Positions 19,227 to 29,630 are shown, numbered from the stretch's first letter. The stretch: 64,000 bases of DNA from Nostoc sphaeroides (GCF_003443655.1 NZ_CP031941.1:3656501-3720500); one strand, 5' to 3'. Notes: generated from the letters alone by a model not told the origin. Made by a program: numbers and translations.

Positions 19227-22200
19227 ATGAGAGAAAAACTAATGTATCATAGCTCACTGGCTCTGGTTGCCTCAATGGGCATCCTCTTGACGTTGCCTAT
19301 ACAAGCTGTTTATTTGAGCATTTTTTCCTCAAAAGTTTCTGCTCAACAGCTAATTTCCCAGCGATCGTCAGAACAACTTAAACAGCTGGCTCGATCAATA
19401 ACTGTAAAGATTTTATCTGGCGAGAATGAAGGTTCAGGAATTTTACTTAGAAAAAATGGTCAAGTTTATACGGTTATAACCAATAGACACGTTTTAGAAT
19501 CAGGCAAACCTGTTCAAATCCAAACAGAAGACGGGAAAATTCACTCAGCCAATTTGGTTAAAGGAGTCAACTTTCAGGGCAAGGATCTGGCTTTGTTGGA
19601 GTTCCGGGCTAACGCTAACTATACTTTAGCCCCCCTTGGAAATTTATCAACGATCGCAGTTAATGAACCAATATATGCGGCTGGGTTCCCCTTTGAGGCA
19701 AATCCGTCTCAGTCTCAGGGATTTGTCTTCAAAACAGGACAAGTTTTGCTAGTGCCAGAGCGAGCTTTTAAGGAAGGATACCAGATAGGCTACAGTAACG
19801 AAATTGAAAAGGGGATGAGCGGCGGGCCGATATTCAATAGTCGAGGGCAAGTAATTGGTATCAATGGTATCCATGCCTATCCCCTCTGGGGAAACCCTTA
19901 TATTTATGAAGATGGTTCTCAACCGAGTGAAGCTCTACGAGATTTAATGAGCCGTTATAGTTGGGGAATTCCAATCCAAACATTTGCTCGTTTAGCCCCT
20001 CAATACACTTCAAAAGAATCCTTACCAGCCGCTAAGGCACCCTCAACTTCAAATCTTCCTCCCATCGCTAATGAAGTCAATAACATTGCTCAAGAAATTA
20101 CGGTGCGAATAGATGTGCCAACTTTGCGTGAGTGTAGCGGATCGGGAGTAATTATTGCCAAACAGGGAAATACTTATAGTGTCCTGACTGCGGAACACGT
20201 GATTCGTAGCTCTCAAAAATGCGATCGCACCGTTTTAGAGGTAATCACCCCTGATGGCAAACAATATCAAGTCAAGGTGAATGATGACAATCTCAAAACC
20301 GTGCCAGAAACAGACTTGGCAATATTAAAGTTTACGAGTGACCAAAATTACCGCGTTGCTACTCTAGCAAACTACGACATACCTCAAGAAGATAAAAACT
20401 TCATTTTTGTTTCTGGTTGGCTGGGGTTAAAACCTGGAAGTGAAAAAACACAGCGTCAGTTTACACCTGGGCGTGTAGCATCAAAACAAATTGGATCTCT
20501 TTTAGCTAGGAGTCCTTTATCTTTGAGCAACGGGTATGGGCTAATTTATACCAATCTTACAGATCAAGGAATGAGCGGCGGTCCAGTTTTAGATATTCGT
20601 GGACGCGTCATTGGTATTCATGGCAAAGCAGAAATAGAAGAAATTAGAGATAAAGCTGGTCAGCCTCGCTTGATAACATTGGGTCTTAGTTGGGGTGTCC
20701 CTATCAGCACTTTTGTCCGTTGGGCACAGTCGCTTGGTATAGCTCCGATGTTGAGAGTGGAAAATAATCCACCACCGCCACTGACACCACAAGAGACAAA
20801 ATCAATTCTGGAAGCTTTATTTAAGGTAGAGAAACCCAAAGATAATGCTGATGCCATTGATTGGCTAAATTATGGCTGGCAATTAGCACGAAACCTTCCT
20901 CGCAAACCACTTGGTAAAACCGAAATGAAAGAGGCCATCAAAGCTATTGATCAAGCAATTCAACTTGAGCCTCACTTTTATCAAGCCTGGTATCTCAGAG
21001 GTTTCGTCCAAGTGGGTCGTGATGAATTTCAAGCAGCCCTGAAGTCCTTTGGGAAAGCCACACAAATTGAGCCGAAATTCCTTCCTGCTTGGCGTTTGCA
21101 TGGACTAGTACTTTTTGAATTGGAACGATATCCAGAAGCGTTACAATCCTTTGACCAGGTAGCAAAGCTAGACCCCGATGATGCTAACGTTGAGATATTT
21201 CGGAGCTTGGCATTAGTTGCAGTCAAGCGTTTCTCAGAAGCACTAGAGCTGTCAAGCCAAGCTTTAAAAAAGAATCCTGGTTCTTGGGCTTACTTTACTC
21301 GAGGTTTGGCTCGTTTTGGCACAGAAGACTTACAAGGAGCGCTAGTTGATTTAAACGAAGCAATTCGCCTCAATCCAGAAGGTCTTACAGACACAGCGTA
21401 CTCTGCCCGGGGTTCGATCCGCTTTCAGCAGGGAGATTTAAAGGGAGCGCTGGCTGATTTAAATGAAGCTGTGCGTATTGCTCCAGAAGACGCTGGAAAT
21501 CTTCAAAAACGTGGATCAATGCGCTTGCTACAGCAAGACTACAAAGGCGCAGTAGCAGATTTCAGCGAAGTAATTCGACTCAAACCTGGAGATGTTGATG
21601 CTATCAAAGCTCGCGGTAGTATTCGCTTGCTACAGGAAGACTACAAAGGCGCAGTAGCAGATTTAAATGAAGCACTTCGTCTCAAACCTAAAGATGCTGA
21701 TACCAAAAAACTTCTGATGACGGCTAATAGCTTGTTACAGATGAAACCTGGAGACGTAGAGGCGATCAAAGCTCGTGGCGGTATTCGTCTGGTACAGCAA
21801 GACTACAAAGGAGCGATCGCGGATTTTAGCGAAGTAATTCGACTCAAACCTGACGATGTTGATGTTATCAAAGCTCGTGGACAAGCCTACTTGCAACAAA
21901 AAGACTACAAAGGGGCGATCGCGGATTTTAGCGAAGTAATTCGACTCAAACCTGGAGATGTTGATGCGATCAAAGCTCGCGGTGGTATTCGCTTGTTACA
22001 GCAAGATTACAAAGGCGCAGTAGCAGATTTAAATGAAGCACTTCGTCTCAAACCTGAAGATGCTGACATCAAAAAACTTCTGATGACGGCTAATAGCTTG
22101 CTACAGATGAAACCTGGAGACATAGAGGCGATCAAAGCTCGTGGCGCTATTCGTCTGCTACAGCAAGACTACAAAGGAGCGATCGCGGATTTTAGCGAAG

Positions 22201-22583
22201 TAATTCGACTCAAACCTGACGATGTTGATGTTATCAAAGCTCGTGGACAAGCCTACTTGCAACAAAAAGACTACAAAGGGGCGATCGCGGATTTTAACGA
22301 AGTAATTCGACTCAAGCCTGGAGATGTTGATGCTATCAAAGCTCGCGGTGGTATTCGCTTGTTACAGCAAGATTACAAAGGGGGGGTAGCAGATTTAAAT
22401 GAAGCACTTCGTCTCAAACCTGAAGATGCTGATGTTTATTACTATCGTGGTCTTGCCCGTATTCTAGTAAAAGATAATCAAGGAGCACGTCAGGACTTTG
22501 AAAAAGCCGCAGACCTCTATAAGCAACAAGGTAAGGCGGACGATTACCAAAAAGTAATGGCAAAAATTAGAGAGCTTCAGTAG
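19227..22583 (+). CDS. Secreted protein with two trypsin-like domains and TPR repeats
   Basis: This 1118-residue protein has a signal peptide (residues 1-40, ending KVSAQ). The first trypsin-like domain has its triad in TNRHVLE, GKDLALLEF and GMSGGPIFN. The second has TAEHVIR, ETDLAILKF and GMSGGPVLD. Both triads look intact. From about residue 555 to the end come TPR units, the later ones nearly identical (QDYKGAIADFSEVIRLKP type). It is probably a periplasmic protease with a protein-binding TPR platform. A 366-bp segment of the TPR region is tandemly duplicated and listed separately. A short gap after the COP23 gene suggests a shared transcript. Confidence 0.9.
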   Translation: MREKLMYHSSLALVASMGILLTLPIQAVYLSIFSSKVSAQQLISQRSSEQLKQLARSITVKILSGENEGSGILLRKNGQVYTVITNRHVLESGKPVQIQTEDGKIHSANLVKGVNFQGKDLALLEFRANANYTLAPLGNLSTIAVNEPIYAAGFPFEANPSQSQGFVFKTGQVLLVPERAFKEGYQIGYSNEIEKGMSGGPIFNSRGQVIGINGIHAYPLWGNPYIYEDGSQPSEALRDLMSRYSWGIPIQTFARLAPQYTSKESLPAAKAPSTSNLPPIANEVNNIAQEITVRIDVPTLRECSGSGVIIAKQGNTYSVLTAEHVIRSSQKCDRTVLEVITPDGKQYQVKVNDDNLKTVPETDLAILKFTSDQNYRVATLANYDIPQEDKNFIFVSGWLGLKPGSEKTQRQFTPGRVASKQIGSLLARSPLSLSNGYGLIYTNLTDQGMSGGPVLDIRGRVIGIHGKAEIEEIRDKAGQPRLITLGLSWGVPISTFVRWAQSLGIAPMLRVENNPPPPLTPQETKSILEALFKVEKPKDNADAIDWLNYGWQLARNLPRKPLGKTEMKEAIKAIDQAIQLEPHFYQAWYLRGFVQVGRDEFQAALKSFGKATQIEPKFLPAWRLHGLVLFELERYPEALQSFDQVAKLDPDDANVEIFRSLALVAVKRFSEALELSSQALKKNPGSWAYFTRGLARFGTEDLQGALVDLNEAIRLNPEGLTDTAYSARGSIRFQQGDLKGALADLNEAVRIAPEDAGNLQKRGSMRLLQQDYKGAVADFSEVIRLKPGDVDAIKARGSIRLLQEDYKGAVADLNEALRLKPKDADTKKLLMTANSLLQMKPGDVEAIKARGGIRLVQQDYKGAIADFSEVIRLKPDDVDVIKARGQAYLQQKDYKGAIADFSEVIRLKPGDVDAIKARGGIRLLQQDYKGAVADLNEALRLKPEDADIKKLLMTANSLLQMKPGDIEAIKARGAIRLLQQDYKGAIADFSEVIRLKPDDVDVIKARGQAYLQQKDYKGAIADFNEVIRLKPGDVDAIKARGGIRLLQQDYKGGVADLNEALRLKPEDADVYYYRGLARILVKDNQGARQDFEKAADLYKQQGKADDYQKVMAKIRELQ
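21711..22442 (+). repeat. 366-bp tandem duplication inside the TPR-coding region
   Basis: The segment from 21711 recurs nearly unchanged from 22077, a period of 366 bp or 122 codons, marked by CTTCTGATGACGGCTAATAG at both starts. It keeps the frame and adds about three TPR units plus a linker. Near-identity at the DNA level points to a recent duplication or gene conversion. Confidence 0.85.
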
Positions 22584-22811
22584 TAGTCAATAGATTGGTT
22601 CAGGAACTTGAAAAATATTAAGAATTTTATGGTCATTAAAAAATATTATAGTTTCTGCTGCATTCCAGATCCAAAATCTGATTAATCACGTCTCTACCTT
22701 GAGAATTTAAGCTTTTTGCCAATCACACAGCTTCTAGGTATGGCCTTTATTGGCAACTTCTGTAGAATATTGGCAGATAACAATACTCAACTAAGTAGAG
22801 AAAAGGTCAAT

Positions 22812-23246
22812 ATGCGATTACTACATACAATGCTACGGGTGGGCAACCTTGAAGAATCCTTAAAGTTCTACTGTGAACTTCTAGGTATGAAATTACTACG
22901 CCGAAAAGATTATCCAGGGGGAGAATTTACCCTGGCTTTTGTTGGCTACGGCGACGAAAGCGACAACTCGGTGATCGAACTAACCTACAACTGGGGGGTG
23001 GAAAAGTACGAATTGGGTAATGCTTATGGTCACATTGCCCTTGGTGTTGATGATATTTACGCTACGTGTGAGGAAATCCGCAATCAGGGCGGTAAAGTCG
23101 TGCGCGAACCAGGGCCGATGAAACATGGTTCGACAGTAATTGCTTTTGTGGAAGATCCAGATGGGTATAAAATTGAACTGATTCAATTGAAAACTCAAGG
23201 TTCCGCAGTCAAACAGGAATCGCAAGAGCAACTTGTGAGTCAGTAA
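22812..23246 (+). CDS. gloA: Lactoylglutathione lyase (glyoxalase I)
   Basis: From the ATG at 22812 the product has 144 residues. It starts [20 protein letters not shown] and contains [38 protein letters not shown] and [12 protein letters not shown]. These are the two beta-alpha-beta-beta-beta modules with metal ligands His5 (LLHTML), Glu in VIELTYN, His in YGHIAL and Glu in KIELIQ. It isomerises the methylglyoxal-glutathione adduct to S-lactoylglutathione. GAGAAAAGG just upstream is a fair ribosome-binding site, and the longer frame to 22716 has no family match. Monocistronic. Confidence 0.95.
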   Translation: MRLLHTMLRVGNLEESLKFYCELLGMKLLRRKDYPGGEFTLAFVGYGDESDNSVIELTYNWGVEKYELGNAYGHIALGVDDIYATCEEIRNQGGKVVREPGPMKHGSTVIAFVEDPDGYKIELIQLKTQGSAVKQESQEQLVSQ

Positions 23247-23281
23247 TTCTTTTTTGTAACAGTTAAGATGTCGCATTGGAC

Positions 23282-23450
23282 GACATCCCGCCCAGAACTT
23301 AAGTTCTGGGCTGATAGCTGAAGTCCACTTAAGTGGACTGAAATTTTCCCTAGCGCAAAGAGTTTAGCCATCGACATCGCTTAAAATCTTAATATTTAGT
23401 CCTCTTGAGAGGACTTTAGCTATTAGCCTTGGAATTTATTCCCAGGCGGG
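23282..23450. repeat. Nested-palindrome repeat (CCCGCC family), complete copy
   Basis: Two arms are inverted in their linkers: CCCGCC ... GGCTGATAGCTGAAGT on the left and ACTTTAGCTATTAGCC ... GGCGGG on the right. Each arm holds two palindromes, but the palindromes of the two arms differ: a perfect 20-bp one at 23291-23310, AGTCCACTTAAGTGGACT at 23322-23339, AGTCCTCTTGAGAGGACT at 23398-23415, and CTTGGAAT/ATTCCCAG at 23429-23446. Confidence 0.8.
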
Positions 23451-24148
23451 TTAACAACGAAGCGGAAGATTTATTACGCCTGATGTGAATTAAAAACATC
23501 TCTTATCCCATAAGGGTTTCTAGATTCGCTCCAAATCATTATTTTGGAACTAACTACGAAATTACAAGGGTTTCAAGACTTAATTTACATTTAAACGTTT
23601 ATTTGATGTTGGTAATGATAAGCCTTAAAAAGGAGCGAATTAAGCCACCCACTAAAACCCTATCAAAGGCAATAAAGCTGTAGGAAAATCTACACCGATG
23701 TCTTGAAAAGTTGAGCTACATACGGCGAGATTGATTCTTGCTGCACACTGCGATCTCATGCAGGTAAACCCAGACGCGCAAGACTTTTGGCTTTTTGCCT
23801 CACTATTTTAGGCGGGTTGGGGTATCTTGTCTGCGTAAATCCTATTAGTATTACCCGCATACTGTCGTTGATGAGCAACACTAATAGCGATCGCTCCAAT
23901 ATTACCATTTGGTAAAGTCCGTTCAGAACAGTGTTTTCGTTTTAAATTAGGAATATAGGTAATGGATTATAACGATCGCCAATTACCAATCCAAAATTGC
24001 CACCGGAGATACACACGGATATACGCCCAGAATGTTTGGATAATTAGGGACTAGGGAAGATTCCAATACCCAGTCCCCAATACTTCGGCTTCGCTCAGTA
24101 CAAGTCCCCAAGCCCTAAACTAAAAATCAAAATTCCAAAATTATAAAG
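23451..24148. other. 700-bp gene-free region upstream of clpB
   Basis: No gene is visible. It contains a GCGTAAATCCT dispersed end near 23834-23844, a HIP1 site at 23888-23895, and near 24065-24115 the CCCAGTCCCC heptamers plus the CTTCGGCTTCGCTCAGTAC dispersed repeat. I see no CIRCE-type operator upstream of clpB. Confidence 0.5.
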
Positions 24149-26791
24149 ATGCAACCTACAGATCCAAATAAATTTACTGATAAAGCCTGGGAAGGAATTG
24201 TTAAATCTCAGGATATAGTTCGTGCTTATCAACAACAGCAGCTAGATGTTGAACATTTAATTATTGCCCTGTTAGAAGAACCCACTAGTCTAGCAATACG
24301 TATTCTGGCTCGATCTGAGGTCGATCCAATCCGATTGCAGCAGCAACTTGAAGCCTTTACCCAACGTCAGCCCAAAGTTGGTAAAAGCGATCAGCTTTAC
24401 CTTAGCCGCAATTTAGATATTTTACTAGATCGAGCCGAAGAAGCTAGAGTCAGGATGAAAGATTCCTACATTTCCGTGGAACACATACTTTTGGCCTTTG
24501 CTGAAGACGATCGCATTGGACGAAAGATACTCAAAGGCTTTAGTGCCGACGCAGCTAAACTAGAAGCTACTATCAAAACCGTTCGCGGTAGCCAAAAGGT
24601 AACAGATCAAACGCCAGAATCCCGTTATGAAGCTTTACAAAAATTTGGCAGAGATTTGACAGAACAGGCAAAAGCTGGAAAACTTGACCCAGTGATTGGG
24701 CGGGATGACGAAATTCGGCGGGTAATTCAAGTCTTGTCTCGTCGTAGCAAAAATAACCCTGTATTGATTGGTGAACCTGGGGTAGGAAAAACTGCGATCG
24801 CCGAAGCTTTGGCACAACGGATGGTAAATGGTGACGTTCCCGAATCCCTGAAAAACCGTAAGTTGATCTCGTTAGATATCGGCAGTTTAATTGCTGGAGC
24901 AAAATTACGCGGTGAATTTGAAGAACGTTTAAAAGCAGTTCTCAAGGAAGTTACTGAATCTAACGGTGACATTGTTCTATTTATTGACGAACTGCACACC
25001 GTAGTCGGCGCAGGTTCTACTCAACAAGGGGCAATGGATGCCGGAAATTTGCTCAAACCAATGCTGGCGCGGGGAGAACTGCGTTGTATTGGCGCTACTA
25101 CCCTCGACGAATTCCGCAAACACATTGAGAAAGACGCTGCCCTAGAACGCCGCTTTCAGCAAGTATTTGTCGATCAGCCAAGTGTGGAAAATACTATTTC
25201 CATTCTGCGGGGATTGAAAGAACGTTATGAAGTGCATCACAACGTCAAAATTTCTGATTCGGCGTTGGTAGCAGCAGCCACTTTATCAGCACGTTATATT
25301 AGCGATCGCTTCTTACCAGATAAAGCTATTGATTTGGTGGATGAAGCAGCAGCACAGTTGAAAATGGAGATTACCTCCAAACCAGCCGAATTGGAAACCA
25401 TCGATCGCCGCCTCATGCAATTAGAAATGGAAAAGCTGTCATTAGCTGGCGAAGAAAAGGGTATCCCCCAAACCAAAGAACGTTTGCAGCGCATTGAGCA
25501 AGAAATTGCCAATTTAACCGAAAAACAGCAAATATTTAATGAGCAATGGCAAGGTGAAAAGCAGATATTGGAGGCAATAAGCGCCTTAAAGAAAGAAGAA
25601 GATGCGCTGCGAGTGCAAATTGAACAGGCGGAACGTGCTTATGATCTAAATAAAGCTGCCCAACTGAAGTATGGCAAATTGGAGGGAGTGCAGCACGATC
25701 GCGAAGCCAAAGAAGCGAGCCTTTTAGAAATTCAAAACCAAGGTTCCACGTTGCTGCGAGAACAAGTCACCGAAGCTGATATCGCCGAAATCGTCGCCAA
25801 ATGGACAGGAATTCCCGTCAATCGCCTGTTGGAATCAGAACGGCAAAAATTGCTGCAATTAGAAAGTCATTTGCACCAACGAGTAATTGGGCAAGAAGAG
25901 GCTGTAGAAGCAGTAGCCGCAGCAATTCGCCGCGCCCGTGCAGGGATGAAAGATCCCTCTCGTCCCATTGGTTCATTTTTGTTCATGGGCCCCACAGGCG
26001 TGGGCAAAACTGAACTCGCCCGTGCTTTAGCTCAGTTTCTCTTTGATTCTGATGATGCATTGGTGCGCTTAGATATGTCTGAGTATATGGAAAAACACTC
26101 AGTTTCTCGGTTAGTAGGAGCGCCTCCAGGATATGTAGGATATGAAGAAGGCGGTCAACTTTCCGAAGCGGTTCGCCGCCGTCCTTATTCAGTGGTGCTG
26201 CTGGATGAAGTCGAAAAAGCGCACCCCGATGTGTTCAATATTTTATTGCAGGTGTTAGATGATGGGAGAATTACTGACTCTCAGGGAAGGACGGTAGATT
26301 TTCGCAACAGCGTTATTGTGATGACCAGTAACATTGGTAGCGAACATATTTTGGATGTATCTGGTGATGATTCCAAGTATGAAACAATGCGGAAGCGGGT
26401 AATGGAAAACTTGCGATCGCATTTTCGCCCAGAATTTCTCAACCGTGTCGATGACATTATTCTCTTCCATACCTTAAATCGCACAGAAATGCGGCAGATC
26501 ATCCGTATTCAACTCAAGCGGGTAGAAAATCTCCTGCGTGAGCAAAAAATCTTCTTTGAGATATCCCAAGCAGCCTGTGATTACCTTGTTGAATCAGGCT
26601 ATGACCCAGTTTACGGTGCCCGTCCACTCAAACGGGCAATTCAGCGAGAAGTAGAAAACCCCCTTGCCACCAAGTTATTGGAAAATACTTTTATCTCTGG
26701 AGACACGATTATCATTGACAAAAATGAAACCGGTCTGTCTTTTAGCAAAAAAGCACTGGTGAAGGTATCAGTACCACAGATTGCTACATAG
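24149..26791 (+). CDS. clpB: ATP-dependent disaggregase ClpB
   Basis: The 880-residue protein has the complete ClpB architecture. There is an N domain (1-145), AAA+ domain 1 with Walker [10 protein letters not shown] and Walker [10 protein letters not shown], and a middle coiled-coil domain at about 400-530 that separates ClpB from ClpA/ClpC. AAA+ domain 2 has [20 protein letters not shown] and sensor-2 GARPLKR. With DnaK it pulls proteins out of aggregates. The start [14 protein letters not shown] is typical. Cyanobacteria usually have more than one ClpB and I cannot say which this is. It is co-directional with htpG about 700 bp downstream, but a pseudogene and a repeat lie between. Confidence 0.97.
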   Translation: MQPTDPNKFTDKAWEGIVKSQDIVRAYQQQQLDVEHLIIALLEEPTSLAIRILARSEVDPIRLQQQLEAFTQRQPKVGKSDQLYLSRNLDILLDRAEEARVRMKDSYISVEHILLAFAEDDRIGRKILKGFSADAAKLEATIKTVRGSQKVTDQTPESRYEALQKFGRDLTEQAKAGKLDPVIGRDDEIRRVIQVLSRRSKNNPVLIGEPGVGKTAIAEALAQRMVNGDVPESLKNRKLISLDIGSLIAGAKLRGEFEERLKAVLKEVTESNGDIVLFIDELHTVVGAGSTQQGAMDAGNLLKPMLARGELRCIGATTLDEFRKHIEKDAALERRFQQVFVDQPSVENTISILRGLKERYEVHHNVKISDSALVAAATLSARYISDRFLPDKAIDLVDEAAAQLKMEITSKPAELETIDRRLMQLEMEKLSLAGEEKGIPQTKERLQRIEQEIANLTEKQQIFNEQWQGEKQILEAISALKKEEDALRVQIEQAERAYDLNKAAQLKYGKLEGVQHDREAKEASLLEIQNQGSTLLREQVTEADIAEIVAKWTGIPVNRLLESERQKLLQLESHLHQRVIGQEEAVEAVAAAIRRARAGMKDPSRPIGSFLFMGPTGVGKTELARALAQFLFDSDDALVRLDMSEYMEKHSVSRLVGAPPGYVGYEEGGQLSEAVRRRPYSVVLLDEVEKAHPDVFNILLQVLDDGRITDSQGRTVDFRNSVIVMTSNIGSEHILDVSGDDSKYETMRKRVMENLRSHFRPEFLNRVDDIILFHTLNRTEMRQIIRIQLKRVENLLREQKIFFEISQAACDYLVESGYDPVYGARPLKRAIQREVENPLATKLLENTFISGDTIIIDKNETGLSFSKKALVKVSVPQIAT

Positions 26792-26867
26792 TTATCAATT
26801 GCCTGGAATACAGCAGGGGCGCACATTTTTGCGTCCCTACCGTGTGTTATTACAAATATTACTCAAT

Positions 26868-27059
26868 ATGCCACAATTCTGGAGTACAAAGCCAGTATGT
26901 AACGAACACTACTGGGAAATGGGTTTGAAAGGATATCCGAAAAAGCGGATTTTAAACTCTGTTGCCAATGCTGGGCTAACTGTCAAGCAAGAATTTATCG
27001 ATCCTACTTATCCTTACCACTATTTTTTAGTGTTGGAGAAGAATTATAGCAATACTTAG
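26868..27059 (+). pseudogene. C-terminal remnant of a class I SAM methyltransferase
   Basis: From an ATG at 26868 the frame encodes 63 residues: HYWEMGLKGYPKKRILNSVA followed by a stretch ending PYHYFLVLEK. This looks like the last two strands and helices of a SAM-dependent methyltransferase and lacks any cofactor-binding region. No more of the gene is visible upstream, where clpB ends at 26791. I read it as a truncated leftover; expression as a mini-protein cannot be excluded. Confidence 0.4.
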
Positions 27060-27089
27060 TATACCTTTGCGGAAAATCGGAACATTTTT

Positions 27090-27180
27090 AGGACTTACGC
27101 AAAAATTGCCAAAAAGCTTAAATTATCGAACCGCCAAGACGCCAAGAACGCCAAGGATTCGTAGAGTATGCGTAAGTCCT
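27090..27180. mobile_element. 91-bp element with 12-bp perfect inverted ends
   Basis: AGGACTTACGCA (27090-27101) and TGCGTAAGTCCT (27169-27180) are exact inverted repeats. The interior contains a CCGCCAAGACGCCAAGAACGCCAAGG low-complexity segment, split here at about 27131-27156. Flanking T-runs prevent a clear target duplication call. The same ends bound the 8044-8267 element and appear singly at 11996-12006. Confidence 0.65.
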
Positions 27181-27495
27181 AATTTTTTTAAACGCAGAGG
27201 GACACAGAGGTTTGCCCAATTTATTCCCTACTAACTGATTAATGAAATTTTGTATTTAGACAGCAGTCTCAATTAGGCTAATAAACCTGCGGTGAAAATC
27301 GGGAGTAGGGAAATCCGAATCACAAAATGGGGGCAAACAATGCTTAGAAAAGGAGCGATCGCCTAAGCTATGCTTTTAAAATCCTAATTGGTATCATGCT
27401 CTCCTGAGTTCTCCGGGTTTATCCTTGAAAGCAGAGGGCTAGGCTGTATTAACCACTATCATCATTTCAGATACTAAGATCGAAAATTACCAATT
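27181..27495. other. Upstream region of htpG
   Basis: No gene or recognised heat-shock operator is visible. A HIP1 site lies near 27356-27363. AAATTACCAATT precedes the htpG ATG, with no strong ribosome-binding site. Confidence 0.5.
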
Positions 27496-29481
27496 ATGCT
27501 AGAACAAGGCACTATCAGTATTCATACTGAGAATATTTTCCCGATCATTAAGAAGTCGCTTTACTCAGATCACCAAATCTTCTTGCGGGAACTGGTATCC
27601 AACGCTGTAGACGCTATCCAAAAGCTGAAAATGGTATCCCGCGCCGGAGACTACGCTGGAGATATCGGCGAACCAGAAATTGAAATTGCCATTGACAAAG
27701 ATAAGAAAACCCTATCTATCTCCGATAATGGTATCGGGATGACCGCAGATGAAGTTAAGAAATATATCAATCAAGTTGCCTTCTCTAGTGCTGAAGAATT
27801 TATTCATAAATATGAAGGCAAATCAGATCAACCCATAATCGGCCACTTCGGACTTGGTTTTTACTCTTCCTTTATGGTGGCGCAAAAGGTAGAGATTGAT
27901 ACACTGTCATACCAAGAAGGAGCGCAGGCGGTTCACTGGACTTGCGATGGTTCCCCAGCATTCACCCTAGAAGATTCGCCCCGGACAACTCGCGGCACTA
28001 CTATTACTCTCAGCCTGCAAGGAGAAGAGGAAGAATTTTTAGAGACTGCACGAATCAAGAATCTTGTCAAGACCTACTGCGACTTTTTGCCAGTACCGAT
28101 AAAACTAGAAGGTGAAGTATTAAATAAGCAAAAAGCACCGTGGCGAGAGTCTCCGAGTAATCTGAGTCAAGAAGATTATTTAGAGTTTTACCGCTACTTG
28201 TACCCTTTTCAGGAAGAACCTCTGTTGTGGGTACATTTAAATACAGACTATCCCTTTATCATCAACGGGATTCTGTATTTCCCCAAAATGAGGCCGGATG
28301 TAGATGTTACCAAAGGGCAAATCAAGCTATTTTGCAATCAAGTTTTTGTTAGCGACAACTGCGAAGAAATTATCCCGCAATTTCTGACTCCAATGCGGGG
28401 TGTGATTGATAGTACTGATATTCCCCTGAACGTATCACGGAGTGCATTGCAAGGCGATCGCACCGTGCGGAGAATCGGTGATTACATTGCCAAAAAAGTA
28501 GGCGATCGCCTTAAAGAACTTTTCCGCGATAATCGTGAACAATACATCAGTGCTTGGAAGGATCTTGGTACTTTTGTAAAATTCGGCGTTCTCAACGACG
28601 AGAAATTCAAAAAACAAATCGAAGATATCATCGTCTTCCGTACCACCGCCAAGCTGACAGAAAAAGTTGCTGCTGAAACTCCAGTGGTTGAAGTCCAGTC
28701 TTCAGATGGGGATGCTTGGCAAGATGTCACTCCTTCACCCACTTCTGACTCAGCACCTAGCGCTCCTTACACCACGCTCAAAGAGTATCTAGAACGTAAC
28801 AAAGAACGTAACGAAAACCGGGTTTTCTACAGCACTGATGAAGCAACCCAAGCTACATACATAGAACTGCACAAAAATCAAGGTTTGGAAGTCCTGTTTA
28901 TGGACTCCTTCATTGACACCCACTTTATCAACTTCCTAGAGCGGGAATATCAGGATGTTAAGTTTACACGGGTGGACTCTGACTTAGATAATACCCTGCT
29001 GGAACAAGACAAAGCTACGGAAATTGTTGATCCTAAGACGAATAAAACTCGGAGTGAGAGCATCAAAGAGTTATTTGAGAAATCCCTCAACAAACCCAAA
29101 CTCAACATCCGCACCGAAGCTTTGAAATCAGACGATCCTCATGGTACACCACCTGCGATCGTGCTTTTACCAGAGATTCTCCGCCGGATGCGGGAAATGA
29201 ACGCTATGATGCAGCAGCAGTCAGTAGAGTTTCCCGAAGATCACGTTTTGCTGGTGAATACTGCTCATCCGTTGATTCAAAATCTGGCAAATCTTAACCA
29301 AGGTAGTATTATTCAAGGTGACGGTGAATCGCCTACCGATCAGTTAGTGAACTTGATTTGCCAACACGTTTACGATTTAGCGCTGATGTCTCAGAAAGGA
29401 TTTGACGCTGAGGGGATGAAATCTTTCGTCGAGCGATCGAATGAGGTACTGACCAAGCTGACGGAACAAGCTAGTAAGTAA
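27496..29481 (+). CDS. htpG: Chaperone HtpG (Hsp90)
   Basis: The 661-residue protein is a complete bacterial Hsp90. The N-terminal GHKL ATPase domain has IFLRELVSNAVDAIQKL, ISDNGIGMT and IGHFGLGFYSSFM. The middle domain has the catalytic Arg region VSRSALQGDR, and a C-terminal dimerisation domain follows. HtpG assists folding and stability of client proteins with DnaK and is heat- and light-stress related in cyanobacteria. The start MLEQGTISIHTENIFP is the usual one. The stop is followed after 4 bp by a five-unit hairpin array that probably forms the 3' end of the mRNA. Confidence 0.97.
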   Translation: MLEQGTISIHTENIFPIIKKSLYSDHQIFLRELVSNAVDAIQKLKMVSRAGDYAGDIGEPEIEIAIDKDKKTLSISDNGIGMTADEVKKYINQVAFSSAEEFIHKYEGKSDQPIIGHFGLGFYSSFMVAQKVEIDTLSYQEGAQAVHWTCDGSPAFTLEDSPRTTRGTTITLSLQGEEEEFLETARIKNLVKTYCDFLPVPIKLEGEVLNKQKAPWRESPSNLSQEDYLEFYRYLYPFQEEPLLWVHLNTDYPFIINGILYFPKMRPDVDVTKGQIKLFCNQVFVSDNCEEIIPQFLTPMRGVIDSTDIPLNVSRSALQGDRTVRRIGDYIAKKVGDRLKELFRDNREQYISAWKDLGTFVKFGVLNDEKFKKQIEDIIVFRTTAKLTEKVAAETPVVEVQSSDGDAWQDVTPSPTSDSAPSAPYTTLKEYLERNKERNENRVFYSTDEATQATYIELHKNQGLEVLFMDSFIDTHFINFLEREYQDVKFTRVDSDLDNTLLEQDKATEIVDPKTNKTRSESIKELFEKSLNKPKLNIRTEALKSDDPHGTPPAIVLLPEILRRMREMNAMMQQQSVEFPEDHVLLVNTAHPLIQNLANLNQGSIIQGDGESPTDQLVNLICQHVYDLALMSQKGFDAEGMKSFVERSNEVLTKLTEQASK

Positions 29482-29485
29482 GAAT

Positions 29486-29630
29486 AGAGACGCGATCAAT
29501 CGCGTCTGTACAAGAGAGACGCGATCAATCGCGTCTGTACAAGAGAGACGCGATCAATCGCGTCTGTACAAGAGAGACGCGATCAATCGCGTCTGTACAA
29601 GAGAGACGCGATCAATCGCGTCTGTACAAG
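29486..29630. repeat. Five tandem 29-bp units, each a 9-bp perfect hairpin, behind htpG
   Basis: Units start at 29486, 29515, 29544, 29573 and 29602 and are essentially identical. Each contains AGACGCGAT-CA-ATCGCGTCT followed by GTACAAG. The array begins 5 bp after the htpG stop and no U-tract follows the last unit. The hairpin core is shared with the 44970 region and resembles the core of the CAATACGG MITEs. Confidence 0.85.
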
